A stretch of 15,596 bases of DNA from the NCBI GenBank assembly GCA_002284615.2, contig MU069868.1, positions 6,518 to 22,113 of the forward strand, written 5' to 3'. Of the stretch, positions 7,976 through 15,596 are shown one piece after another; position 1 is the stretch's first letter; every line of letters begins with the position of its first letter. Below the pieces are notes generated by a model. It saw only the letters and a list, made by a program, of their open reading frames with translations. It was not told the DNA's origin and searched no databases. The DNA comes from Dunaliella salina (taxonomy: Eukaryota > Chlorophyta > Chlorophyceae > Chlamydomonadales > Dunaliellaceae). Made by a program: the position numbers and the translations under genes.

Positions 7976-8281
7976 GTGAGTCTAGGTGTGCATGGTCAGA
8001 AATTAGCTTTGCTAGGAGCATGTGCAAGGTTGTCTCGATGGCTATGGGCTCTCCACAGGTTCATGTGTTTGGATTGGATGCAAGCGTCTGTGGACAATTT
8101 GCAAGGACTGCGCATCAACAAACACATATGGGTCCCGGTGCTCTTCAAGGAGGTGTGCGCTCTATCGTATGCTCCAGCGGCCTGGAAGGATCATGTTCAC
8201 TTGCAGATTGTAGATACGATTACATCGAATGCAGATAAGAAAGGAATGAAAGCGTGCAATGGAGGAATTTTGTTTAGTTAA
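7976..8281 (+). pseudogene. Open frame of about 100 codons, possibly 5' part of the plus-strand retroelement remnant
   Basis: The frame has a balanced, protein-like composition with many Trp, Leu and His: LSRWLWALHRFMCLDWMQAS, LRINKHIWVPVLFKE and WKDHVHLQIVDT, ending CNGGILFS-stop. It lies directly upstream of, and on the same strand as, the zinc-knuckle remnant at 8340. I have no motif that fixes its identity. It could be element-encoded or a chance frame. Confidence 0.3.
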
Positions 8282-8339
8282 GCTTCTGGAAATGCCAAAA
8301 TGCATCTAGATGTATGCTCTCATGTATCAATTACATGTA

Positions 8340-8970
8340 TGCCTAGGTGACAAAGCTTGTTGTGGACCTGAGGTACCTCCAGACCTTAAAAATGCTTTGA
8401 AATCCCATATGCATGTTAAACACAAGCTGGGCTATGCTAACCGGAAGACTAAGGCTACTACACTTACTACCAGAGCATGCTACCTCATGTAATCAAAAGC
8501 ATGAGCAAAACCTTTTGAAACATGCCCTGTCTCTCAACTTGAGTGAAACGTACTATCTTCCAGTACCGCACAGGCACCTCATACAACCAAAAATATGCAG
8601 TCCTCTTTAAAAGATCCACCAGTCTTCCACGCTTTCTCCCTGATCCCTGATTGCCATCACATAGATGGCGCTCTCCACATCCTATCCGGCTGCCAATGCC
8701 CCGACATGTATAACATGGTGACTGAGAGTCTGAGTGTCACAATATCGCTTGCAGGATGATTTTGAAACTGGTCAGTGAAGGCGCCTATGGATCCAACCTT
8801 GTGCAATTGGATGCGGGCAGCGCAAAGCGTTTGGCCCAGCATGACCTGCACGTCCTTCAGCAAGTCTCTAATCGTGTTGTACCTCTCTATCTCTACAACC
8901 GCAGGTTTCCCAACATGATCAAGGGTATGGGCAGTGTAGATAGTCCCACCCACAAAGGATTGGGTGGAGA
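8340..8970 (+). pseudogene. Degenerate non-LTR retrotransposon C-terminal region with zinc-knuckle-like motif
   Basis: Successive frames give one continuous protein if frameshifts are allowed. GDKACCGPEVPPDLKNALK and HKLGYANRKT are followed by a 2-nt insertion near 8452, then GYYTYYQSMLPHVIKSMSK. In-frame TGA stops lie at 8516 and 8540. Next come QYRTGTSYNQKYAVLFKRST and the knuckle DCHHIDGALHILSGC (8649-8693). An HN motif then leads into ACRMILKLVSEGAYGSNLVQ, LDAGSAKRLAQHDLH and SNRVVPLYL. The C/H...HX4C followed by an H-N dipeptide resembles the C-terminal zinc finger of non-LTR elements (family knowledge). A 7-bp tandem duplication at 8638-8651 and an imperfect 8-bp one at 8722-8737 cause the other two shifts. 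Homology appears lost after about 8905. Confidence 0.55.
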
Positions 8971-9010
8971 GTAATCTCTGTACCTTGGAGTTGTTTGCAA
9001 AGTTCACCAT
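8905..9010 (-). pseudogene. Minus-strand fragment related to the right-edge LINE ORF
   Basis: The minus strand reads FVGGTIYTAHTLDHV at about 8915-8960. This closely matches GVGGVIYTPHTLGPL near 15500 at the right edge, in the same orientation. At DNA level GTGTAGAT and the following CC-CCCAC...AAAGGA are shared. It abuts the plus-strand remnant, suggesting nested or rearranged insertions. Confidence 0.4.
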
Positions 9011-9081
9011 GTTGTTGTTTGAAGGCCTCTAGTTGGGCATCGAACCTGGTATCTTTGCAGTGAATGAATAGTACCAAATAT

Positions 9082-9275
9082 GGCGGTTTTGGATGTTCAA
9101 TTCATGGGGCTACCTAACCAGAGCTGTGCTGCTCCTCAGCTCACTGCTACCCCCCACAGTATTTGATTTCTATCAAGTGAATACGGCGGTTTTGGATGTT
9201 CAACTCATGGGGTTGCCTAACCAGAGTTGTGCTACTCCACAGCTCACTCCCCATACTGCGCATTACCCGATGTGA
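9082..9275 (+). repeat. 103-bp tandem duplication
   Basis: GGCGGTTTTGGATGTTCAA starts at 9082 and again at 9185, and about 65 bp of each copy match with few changes. In plus-strand translation both encode AVLDVQ(F/L)MGLPNQSCA(A/T)PQLT, and nearly all substitutions are conservative or silent. That hints the unit was coding when duplicated. Confidence 0.85.
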
Positions 9276-9580
9276 GGGTGGATTGGGTCTGTTTAAAAGA
9301 TTTGGGCGAGGAGTGACCAAGATTGCATCAGGGCGGCTGGATATGCTGACTTGCGTCTAGCTTGATTAGGGATCTAGGAATTGACACAGATCTGCCAAAT
9401 TTGCAAGAAACATCCATGCCCATTCTATACAATTTGCGCACAAACTTATCTCTTGAAGATGTGCCATTGAAAATGAAAATGTCCATTACGACATTGGTGC
9501 CCACATGCTGCTAGAAAGCCAGAAACCCACCGGATCCGCATGAACTCCCCTCTCATCTTTTGGTGAGGGAGACTCACAGC
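9240..9580 (+). pseudogene. Frameshifted coding remnant, probably retroelement
   Basis: Three frames in succession look coding: RITRCEGGLGLFKRFGRGVT and KIASGRLDMLT (about 9262-9349), then LASSLIRDLGIDTDLPNLQE to VPLKMKMSITTLVP (about 9350-9502), then HAARKPETHRIRMNSPLIFW (9504-9563) before TGA. GGLG is a common motif downstream of RT domains. The identity is inference. I cannot name the clade. Confidence 0.35.
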
Positions 9581-9602
9581 TCTGTGACCAAGATGTTTCT
9601 CT

Positions 9603-9662
9603 TTCCTTAATTTATGTAGGGAGATTTTTATCTGCTTACGCAGTTCGTTCTCCTTTCTTTGT
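9603..9662 (-). repeat. Copy of a dispersed repeat (also at 6840s, 10829 and 15186-15252)
   Basis: On the plus strand this reads TTCCTTAATTTATGTAGGGAG, then CTGCTTACGCAGTT. Its reverse complement aligns over about 60 bp with 15190-15252 (about three quarters identical by eye), and partly with 6840-6870 and 10829-10853. Confidence 0.55.
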
Positions 9663-10689
9663 GGACAATCGTGTTAAAGTTGAATGCACCAGGGTGGGCA
9701 TGATGGCGTCATCTCACGTGTTATGTGCGCATGATGACATCATTATGCATTGTGCATGCATCTAGGCTCTCATAAAATAAGCTGCTTTAATCTGACCTCA
9801 AATAGAGTTGCATTATGCTTTGATGCATACATCTGTACTTGGTATCTCTGTTCTTTTGGCTCTCCATGGTCAGGGTTGCAGTGCCAAATGAAATTTGGAA
9901 AGGTTGGCTTTTATTGCAGGCACACAAATGCCTTCAGGCAACCCATCCATGAGCATGTGCTTCTTTGCTAGAGCTTGCTGGATGCTATTTGATGACTATG
10001 GATGTTGTCAATTGTTAGAAACACGTGCATGCACTTGTGCCTTTAACGTGTTTGTTTTGAGCCATTTTATGCTTGTGTTCGTTCCTGCTATGTATGCACT
10101 AGTGCACTCGTGCCTTCAACATGTTTCTTCTGAGCCTTTTCATGCTTTCAAAGGAATGGGCTGCCAGACACTTGTCTGTGCATGGTCGGATCAGATGCAT
10201 TCTTCTTGTGCATGCACAAGAGCCATGCGGGCTCATCAGTGATGCCCTTCAAGTTTTGGCGATTGCTCCATAGCATATTAGTCTTTATTTAACATAACCC
10301 AGGTGTAGCCATGAACAATCTCTTGTCTTTGTGAAAGCTTCACTGATGTTTGAATTTGTCCTTATTCTCTAACAAACAACACCAATAGTTGTTCCATTAA
10401 TTGGTTCTTTTCGTGAACTTGTTGATCCTGAAAGTACTGAGCTTGTCCTCAGGTTCCTTCTTTGCTGGCAAAATTGGGTCATAGTTTTCATGCTTGCACC
10501 TCTTTCCATGGAACGAAGTATGGAGGGGTTAGACTCCTTGAATGCTCTTTGCTCCATTCTCCTTGCTCTTACCACTGTATGAGCATTAGAAGAACTCCAT
10601 GGATGTTGGAACACTTCTTGGTTGCTGGATTTAGGGCGAATACCTCAGTCTTTCATTTTTCTCTTTTGTGTAGAATGTACAAGGTTACA
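9663..10689. other. About 1 kb without a supported gene
   Basis: There are open frames here but none I can assign. The plus strand is open at 10373-10576 (VVPLIGSFRELVDPESTELV..., closed by GTATGA, which could be a splice donor). An overlapping minus-strand frame at 10369-10614 is equally long. A plus frame at 9895-10242 is Cys-rich and low in coding character. I find no RNA gene or repeat beyond short words. Confidence 0.4.
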
Positions 10690-11074
10690 AGAAAAAAGAA
10701 GGCCTGCAGTCAAACCGACTGACTGCTAGCCTGTCCATAAAAAAGGAGTTCATGAAGGAAATAATAAAGTTTGTTGTTGCTCTGATTCGAGAAACAAAAC
10801 ATGTCATGCGACTGGACATGGTCAAAAGAAAAGAAAAACTACGCAGGCAGTGACATGGTCAGATGCAGGCAAGAACGGAGTCAACTGAAAGGATGGAGAA
10901 GAGTGAGATAGAGCAGAACCAGAAAAAGAAGTATATATTTTGCCGAAGGTTGCAAATTTCAGGGTGGGAGCATTTGAATATGATATGCTGCTCATCTTGA
11001 ACGTCCTCCTGGTCATCACAGAGATCACACCACGGAAAAGCATTGTCATCCCAAGTGGCTTGCTCAACCCTCAA
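10690..11074 (-). pseudogene. 5'-truncated LINE C-terminal fragment with zinc knuckle
   Basis: The minus strand begins at about 11074 with MRVEQATWDDNAFPW and CDLCDDQEDVQDEQHIIFKC, a CX2C-X10-H-X4-C knuckle, then EICNLRQNIYFFF. It continues with frameshifts (DHVTACVVFLFF near 10825-10860, SNNKLYYFLHELLFYGQASS near 10720-10780). This order parallels the copy at 11943-13052: HRLKVETAAWD, CX2C...H...C, VCNLRRKYAYLF, KLYLFISEL. Homology stops abruptly at the (GGTAA)n tract at 11076, the 5' side of the element. In-frame stops show it is dead. Confidence 0.6.
10824..10853. repeat. Repeat shared with 15191-15221
   Basis: The 25 bp at 10829-10853 (AAAAGAAAAACTACGCAGGC plus AGTGA) are identical to 15197-15221. 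The match extends a few bases left with a one-base indel. It lies within the LINE fragments in the same orientation in both places, so it is probably part of the element. Confidence 0.75.
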
Positions 11075-11075
11075 A

Positions 11076-11095
11076 GGTAAGGTAAGGTAAGGTTA
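11076..11095. repeat. (GGTAA)3-GGTTA short tandem repeat
   Basis: The tract marks the exact point where the LINE fragment to its left loses homology. Confidence 0.9.
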
Positions 11096-11407
11096 CATCG
11101 CTATATCCGCCTACGAGGGCAGCTGAGCGGAAACACAGACCTGGAACTAGACAAGTCTTCGAAAATGTGTATAGAAATGTCAACTGTTGAGAAACATGCG
11201 CTCAAAGTACCACATAAAGCAGAGGTTCTCCAAGTAAGCACTAAGAAATGGCACAAGAAGTCTGAACCTGAATGCTCATATGTTTGACTCGAAACTCCAA
11301 CTATTCAGAGAACAGAGTGCAAGGAGAGAGATGGTCGTATGCAGATATGCATGATGTTTGGCAAACAGTCTCCTCGAAACTCCAACACCCTATTGCAATG
11401 TTTTATA

Positions 11408-11505
11408 GTATGGAAGGAACTACAGCAACAGCCTGTGAACACATGCTCATGGGAAAGTATGGAAGGAACTACAGCAACAGCCTGAGAACACATGCTCATG
11501 GGAAG
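11408..11505 (+). repeat. 49-bp tandem duplication
   Basis: GTATGGAAGGAACTACAGCA begins at 11408 and 11457. The two units differ at a few bases only, indicating a recent event. Confidence 0.92.
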
Positions 11506-11661
11506 CTCCACGTTAACTTGAATTTTAAGCAATACCTGGCATTCACGTTAGCTCCTCTCAACCCACACTCACAAGCTTGGATGAAACCATCTATAAGGAT
11601 CCCTTGGGTAACTCTGCATTGGTCACTCTGCCGTCCCACAGTCCGGGTCTTCAGCTAAAAG

Positions 11662-11738
11662 GCTTTCAGGGCAGCTACCCATGGACATGCTTTCAGGGCA
11701 GCTACCCATGAACATGCTTTCAGGGCAGCTACCCATAT
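11662..11738 (+). repeat. 27-bp tandem repeat, nearly three copies
   Basis: GCTTTCAGGGCAGCTACCCA begins at 11662, 11689 and 11716. The spacer is ATGGACAT or ATGAACAT. The third copy is truncated. Confidence 0.93.
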
Positions 11739-11841
11739 GAAAGTCCCATACTTCGCGCAATCTGGCGTGCTCGAGCTCGGCTCAGTTGTTCTACGCTTGC
11801 TGCTTGACCTGCCATGTGCTGCCCAGGTGTCCTCGCCCTCA

Positions 11842-11873
11842 CCCTCAAACCCTCAAACCCTCAAACCCTCAAA
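11842..11873 (-). repeat. (TTTGAGGG)4, likely 3' tail of the LINE copy at 11943-13052
   Basis: There are four perfect 8-bp units (CCCTCAAA on the plus strand). They start about 70 bp beyond the LINE stop codon in the element's own direction. Non-LTR elements often end in short simple repeats, so this is plausibly the element tail. The unit resembles plant and algal telomeric repeats (TTTAGGG, TTTTAGGG) but is not identical. Confidence 0.8.
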
Positions 11874-11942
11874 GTGTGGACATAAATCCAAAATTGGGTC
11901 ACGCTACAGACATTGTGCTTGGTATTAAATTCAGATTTAGAT

Positions 11943-13052
11943 TTACATTTGGGGACCTTCAGCCAGATTGTTCCACTGATCGGCCTGTGACTGGTCCTCG
12001 CCAGCCAACATAATATCCATAAGCTCAGAAATAAACAGATAAAGCTTGCTGTTGTGTTGCAAGAGGAAATCATGCACAGCCTGGACACTAGCTTGCTGTA
12101 AGTAAGGTTGTTCCATTGAAAAAACACCTGAGAAGCAGTTGAACAGGTAAGCATACTTTCTCCTCAAATTACAAACAGCTGCGTTTCTGCACGTCAAAAG
12201 GGCATGGACTTCATCCTGAATCTCAGCACTAGAGCATCAATCACACACGAGAGAGTTTCGAGAATCCCAAGCCGCTGTCTCTACCTTCAACCTGTGTGCC
12301 CCAAGTCTGAATCGGCTAACATTCCTTACGACATGTTGAGACAGATCCAAATGCATGTGTCTCGGTAAGCGGGCTGGGGCACGCACATTGTGGTCAAAAG
12401 GCACTGCAAACAAAGTTTGATAGGTTGCCAATTTACTGTAAGTCTCCCAAGGGTTTACTCCCTCAGCATCTCTCCACACTGCCCGCAACCCGTGCCTGAG
12501 GTCAGCAGTGGACTCTTGAGTAGAAATAGGAGTACCCTGCTGCACAGCTTCAACAAAGGAATCACAGCGCCGCAATCCTTGAAAGGCATCTAAAACTTGA
12601 GCAGTCCAGCAAGAAGGCTCACAAGAATGAATGTTCAGATCCACTTTCAGCATGCTTCTCAGCGTCTCGCTATTGGACCTGTGCATGCTATTATACATTT
12701 TAACAACAGATCTGAACCAATAAAACTGGAGCGGCTCATGACCACACTCTTGCAAAACAGCCCAGTTTGGAGTGGTACGTTTAACATCCAGCGTGCTTTT
12801 TAGATAAGTCATGTGCTGCACTTGCAGGTAACTTGCAAACTCCTTGCCCTCTTTAATGTACTCAGTTCCCCACACCTGCCCTGTGCTTGGGGAAATCCAG
12901 AGAGGCATATTCGGGCAGAGTACTCTGCTAGTGTAACTAGTGTAAGGAGCGTATGTCACATGCGCATTTTTCGTCGTAAGGGCACACCAATGATGATAAG
13001 GAAATTTCTTGCTGTTGACATCACGTAGACGATAATTGGAAAATTGTCTCAT
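11943..13052 (-). pseudogene. LINE (non-LTR) retrotransposon RT C-terminal half with zinc knuckle, broken by one TGA
   Basis: One frame runs from 13052 to TAA at 11943-11945, interrupted by a single TGA at 12237-12239. Element-like sequence starts near 12890 (GQVWGTEYIKEGKEF). It continues through YLKSTLDVKRTTPNWAVLQE, CGHEPLQFYWFRSVVKMYNS and LGAHRLKVETAAWDS to the knuckle VCD-stop-CSSAEIQDEVHALLTC. The TGA thus sits between the two Cys of CX2C. After it come VCNLRRKYAYLFNCFSG and KLYLFISELMDIMLAGEDQS. Codons upstream of 12890 do not look element-like, marking a 5' junction. The zinc knuckle at the C-terminus of an RT ORF is known from several LINE groups. The first 54 or so codons are probably chance. 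Confidence 0.65.
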
Positions 13053-13375
13053 GTATGCTAGATGTCATGCTCTGAGATCAACAACTAGCTGACTCAAATC
13101 CAAAGGACTGCCCGAGCGGATTTTTTTTTTTGCCTGAGCGGATTTGCTGTTGAAAAGCTTGGGCATGATGTAGCCCATTAAAGCCCGCACCAAGCAGCCA
13201 AGCTTTCTGGCTGTCTGGCTGCTTCAGTGAAGGTTATGTTCCCTTGCAAACCTTGTGAACCTTGTAGCCCATTGGTGCCAAACAGAAGGTGGGAAGTTCA
13301 GCAAGGATTCCTGTTGCTGAGGGATGTCAGCATGGAAAAGCTTGTGAAAAGGGGACATTACATTACAAAGGGAAT
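13053..13375. other. Gap between two LINE copies, no gene
   Basis: It contains the poly(A/T)-separated duplication at 13109-13145 and a 9-bp hairpin (13192-13200 with 13216-13224). Short frames here carry no domain. Confidence 0.5.
13109..13145 (-). repeat. 15-bp direct repeat flanking an A tract (minus strand)
   Basis: TGCC(C/T)GAGCGGATTT occurs at 13109-13123 and 13131-13145, with a T run filling the space between. On the minus strand this is a target-like duplication separated only by poly(A). Confidence 0.85.
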
Positions 13376-13993
13376 TCAGCCTCCAGCCATGGAGGTTGAC
13401 TGCTCAGTTCCACATTGGAGAAGGGAACTGTTGCAGTGAGTGAGGGAGTTGTATAAGCGTGCGCAGGTTCTGAACCAGTTAAATTGTGTTGGCTCTATCC
13501 CACACTCTCGCAGAACACTCCAAGAAGGAGTTGAGGTTCTAACGCCTAGCATGGATCTTAAAAAACTCAAGAGCCACTTCTGGATATAGTCGTCCATCTC
13601 ATGACCCTGTTAAAGGTAAGAAGTGCCAAATCTAACTGGCGCACATACAAGCGGAGATGACATATGTTTTGAAGAGCCAAACATTGGAGGCAATGCGTTA
13701 ATGATGTGGCTTGTGGGCTTCCTTGGCAGCCTTTTTCAGATTGGGGTGTTTGTCACACAGCATCCCAAGTATCTGAAGTTGTCTGTACGGCAGTTGCTCA
13801 TTGTCGCAAAAAATGAGTAGGTTGCGTGTTCTGGAATTGAATCAGACAATGAAGGACTTCTGGGAGCTTCAGTTCAGAGATTTTTGGGTTGTATGTAAAA
13901 ATATACAACGCTGGTTTGTATGTTCAAGTTACATTACAAGTTGTGATGTAACACCATTAAGTCCTCTAGGGACAGTATCGTGTCATCAAAATT
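13376..13993 (-). pseudogene. LINE reverse transcriptase palm/thumb remnant
   Basis: On the minus strand NFDDTILSLEDL (13958-13993) has the FxDD-type RT catalytic core. About 68 codons further on, in the same frame, is FRYLG (13763-13777), the usual spacing to RT motif E. Between them, NIQTSVVYFYIQPKN resembles the KTxVVxF region. After a 1-nt shift come MLCDKHPNLKKAAKEAHKP, WLFKTYVISACMCAS-TAG-IW (13625-13679) and, in another frame, IQKWLLSFLRSMLGVRTSTP to ECGIEPTQFNWFRTCARLYN (13400-13597). The last part aligns with LKSTLDVKRTTPNWAVLQEC in the neighbouring copy but is clearly diverged, so these are two separate insertions in one orientation. Several stops and shifts make it non-functional. 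Confidence 0.65.
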
Positions 13994-14796
13994 ATCATGA
14001 CTTTGCATAACCCAGTGCTTTGCCTCATTTGCCGGCATGGGAATTGGTATTCAAGGTCTAAAAGTTTTGGAGGTGAATAGCAGGATTACAGGATTACACA
14101 AAGGAGCCATCAATCAAAATGCATGACTGCTAGGCTCAAATAAGGAAGAAATCAAAAAGAAATTTCAGAAAGCAGTAGTAGTTCAGGTGCGTGAATTATA
14201 AGGCAAGATTTTGTATTTGTCACTCTTACATACGATGCTAATATCCTCTTTATGCAAAAAAAAGGAGGTCAATCATTGATCTTTTTGGCATCCCTTGTGC
14301 AAGATCTCCCTAAAGGCTGAAACTCTGTATCTGACTAAGCATTGGGTCTTCACTTCTTTTTTTTGCAATGATATCCTTTTGGTACAAGGACTTTTAATCA
14401 CCAAAAATCACCCAATTGGGTGCAGTGGGTGGTCCGAAATGGAGGTTGGGTGGTCCAGAAGTAGGATTCATACCACGGCTGATTAAGCATATGGGCCCAA
14501 GAATTGAACAGGTTAACCCTAGTGAAACAGCATTATACTTCCAAAACGTGGTGTCCAGCATGACATTACGCTTCCAGAGTTTGAGTCCAAGGCTCAGGTC
14601 CGCCTGTACATTGAGCACCCTAAAACACACCTCTTTTGGGGTGGGAGTTGTCAAGCTCTAGGAAAATCCAGCACAGAAGGTGTAAAAATGGTCATTTTTG
14701 ACCCCTTTCCTCCTGTTTTTAAATATGCAGGACGTTAGCATAGTATGTTTGGGTTACAAAGAGAAAACTGGTTGTGCTGCTGCGGGGAATGATCAG
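13994..14796. other. About 800 bp without a supported gene
   Basis: Overlapping frames of 81 to 86 codons on both strands at 14394-14661 carry no motif I know. GGTGGTCCGAAATGGAGGTT and GGGTGGTCCAGAAGT form a weak local duplication near 14427-14463. Element homology upstream of the FDD motif (beyond about 14030) is not visible. Confidence 0.45.
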
Positions 14797-15165
14797 TCAA
14801 ATAGATGGTAGGAAAGAAATGGAATAAATAGAGTTTGTATTCAGAAAGAGTTTGTATGAGTAGAACCAACGTGTGCACTGAATCCCATCAGCCAGAATCT
14901 GAGGCTGCAGGCCATCTTGTAACCGCGCTGCCATACATTGTCAGTCTGCAGTCGTTTCTGTTCGGCACGCACGTTGCCATGAATGCATGATGCTCCGTTT
15001 CAACCGTGCTATAGCGTGGCTACTATGCATTGCCAGACTGATCTCAATCAATCTTGGTAATGATTTATTGATCACAGAGAGATCCCGCGTCTCAAAACTT
15101 GAACGATGGTCCAATTTGAACAAGTAAGTGCCACAGTGTGCCTTTGTGTTCTGATTCCAACATAT
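14797..15165 (-). pseudogene. Retroelement-like coding remnant with one in-frame TGA
   Basis: The minus strand reads WNQNTKAHCGTYLFKLDHRS, FETRDLSVINKSLPRLIEIS, then MHSSHAIARLKRSIMHSWQR and TETTAD. A TGA follows at 14941-14943, then in the same frame QCMAARLQDGLQPQILADGI. The composition is protein-like and the frame stays open to 14800. It lies downstream of the right-edge LINE ORF on the same strand. I infer element origin. The family motif is not visible. Confidence 0.35.
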
Positions 15166-15185
15166 TGGCATTGAAACAGTCACAG

Positions 15186-15252
15186 AAAAGAAAAGAAAAA
15201 GAAAAACTACGCAGGCAGTGAAAACACTCCCCACATCAATTAAGGAAAAGAG
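15186..15252. repeat. Dispersed repeat copy
   Basis: It contains the 25-bp identity with 10829-10853 and the 18-bp identity ACATCAATTAAGGAAAAG with 6849-6866, plus weaker similarity to the reverse complement of 9603-9662. It is the only copy holding both halves, so it may be the most complete. Confidence 0.7.
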
Positions 15253-15311
15253 GATACCTAGGGCCGAGGCACCGTGTATCCGCTTCACCAAGAGAAAGCA
15301 GAAGCAAGAAG

Positions 15312-15596
15312 TCAGTGGGGATCAGGTGGGTTACTGGCAGTAGCCCGTGCCTGACCTTGTTGAAATTTGAAAGAGTTTTTCTCAAGAGCGCGTCTGGTGC
15401 TAGCAAGTTTGTAAGCATACAGGACAGAATGAGCATGAAGCTTCCGAGCAAGCTTGGTGGCCTTGAAAGTGTCAAGACCAAGCTCCTTAAGAGGCCCTAA
15501 TGTGTGCGGGGTGTAGATGACTCCTCCCACGCCTAAAAGGATAGTATGGAGTGTGACTTGAGCTGAGGCCCCAGAGAGATGACGACAAAGGGCGCG
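15312..15596 (-). pseudogene. C-terminal end of a LINE-like ORF, truncated at the right edge
   Basis: The frame is open from the right edge for 94 codons. It reads RALCRHLSGASAQVTLHTIL, GVGGVIYTPHTLGPLKELGL, DTFKATKLARKLHAHSVLYA, YKLASTRRALEKN and ...ASNPPDPH before TGA at 15312-15314. The GVGG-IYTPHTL block recurs at about 8915-8960. No catalytic motif is visible because only the tail is in the window. The repeat relation and the surrounding LINE debris support element origin. It could also be a repeated host gene, and whether it is intact cannot be judged here. Confidence 0.4.

Larger units (their letters stand above)
11096..11841. other. Intergenic stretch with two tandem repeats, no gene
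   Basis: A plus frame of 128 codons at 11272-11658 spans the 49-bp duplication and has no recognisable domain. I consider it non-coding. Apart from the repeats at 11408-11505 and 11662-11738, nothing stands out. Confidence 0.45.

Noticed and set aside
8657..9010. 117-codon minus-strand frame across 8657-9010
   Set aside because: Most of it is antisense to the plus-strand zinc-knuckle remnant, which has the better motif evidence. Only the 8905-9010 part is kept as a minus-strand fragment.
9874..9902. Small exon between CAGGG and AAGG|GTTGGC
   Set aside because: The next acceptor would leave an intron of only 17 bp, which is not feasible.
10674..10853. Plus-strand terminal exon after a strong acceptor, ending KRKEKLRRQ-stop
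   Set aside because: The same bases read on the minus strand continue the LINE fragment (NKLYYFLHELL), with parallels at 7502-7789 and 11943-12236. The plus reading is probably antisense coincidence.
11272..11658. 128-codon plus frame at 11272-11658
   Set aside because: It spans a recent 49-bp non-triplet duplication, has no motif and no splice context.
11842..11873. True telomeric repeat
   Set aside because: The unit is TTTGAGGG, unlike the known TTTAGGG or TTTTAGGG, only four copies occur, and it sits inside the window next to a LINE end.

Overview
The window looks like nuclear DNA of a eukaryote, most likely a green alga. That placement is inference from style: an SPP-type proline-rich repeat protein, introns of about 80 to 1500 bp ending in pyrimidine-rich tracts plus TGCAG or TTCAG, long GT and G-run simple repeats, and heavy degenerate LINE content. 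I saw no tRNA, rRNA, CRISPR array or bacterial operon structure.

Left half (1 to about 7.4 kb, plus strand): ten stretches of open frame, each bounded by plausible splice sites, can be joined with fully consistent intron phases. They make one gene, cut at the left edge, of about 1074 visible residues. The product reads as a single-pass membrane protein. It has an array of 23-residue Pro-rich repeats and a globular part with Cys residues and two N-glycosylation sequons. A transmembrane segment with juxtamembrane cysteines follows, then a basic stop-transfer stretch and a long Ser/Ala/Pro/Thr-rich, probably cytoplasmic tail. I do not recognise the family. Two intron-exon boundaries of this gene are tandemly duplicated in units of about 118 bp. 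Its largest intron holds a 937-bp segment with 16-bp perfect terminal inverted repeats.

Right half (about 7.4 to 15.6 kb): I find no intact host gene. It is a graveyard of LINE-type (non-LTR) retrotransposon pieces. On the minus strand lie RT palm/thumb remnants (13.38-13.99 kb), two C-terminal regions with a CX2C-X9/10-H-X4-C zinc knuckle (10.69-11.07 and 11.94-13.05 kb), short C-terminal duplicates (7.50-7.79 kb) and an ORF tail at the right edge. On the plus strand a different element's C-terminal zinc-knuckle region (8.34-8.97 kb) is broken by a 2-nt insertion, two 7-8 bp tandem duplications and TGA stops. Many stops can be explained by C-to-T or G-to-A transitions. One LINE copy is followed by four copies of TTTGAGGG, a telomere-like 3' tail.

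All assignments rest on reading the sequence by eye. Exon joins and family calls need transcript and profile searches to confirm.
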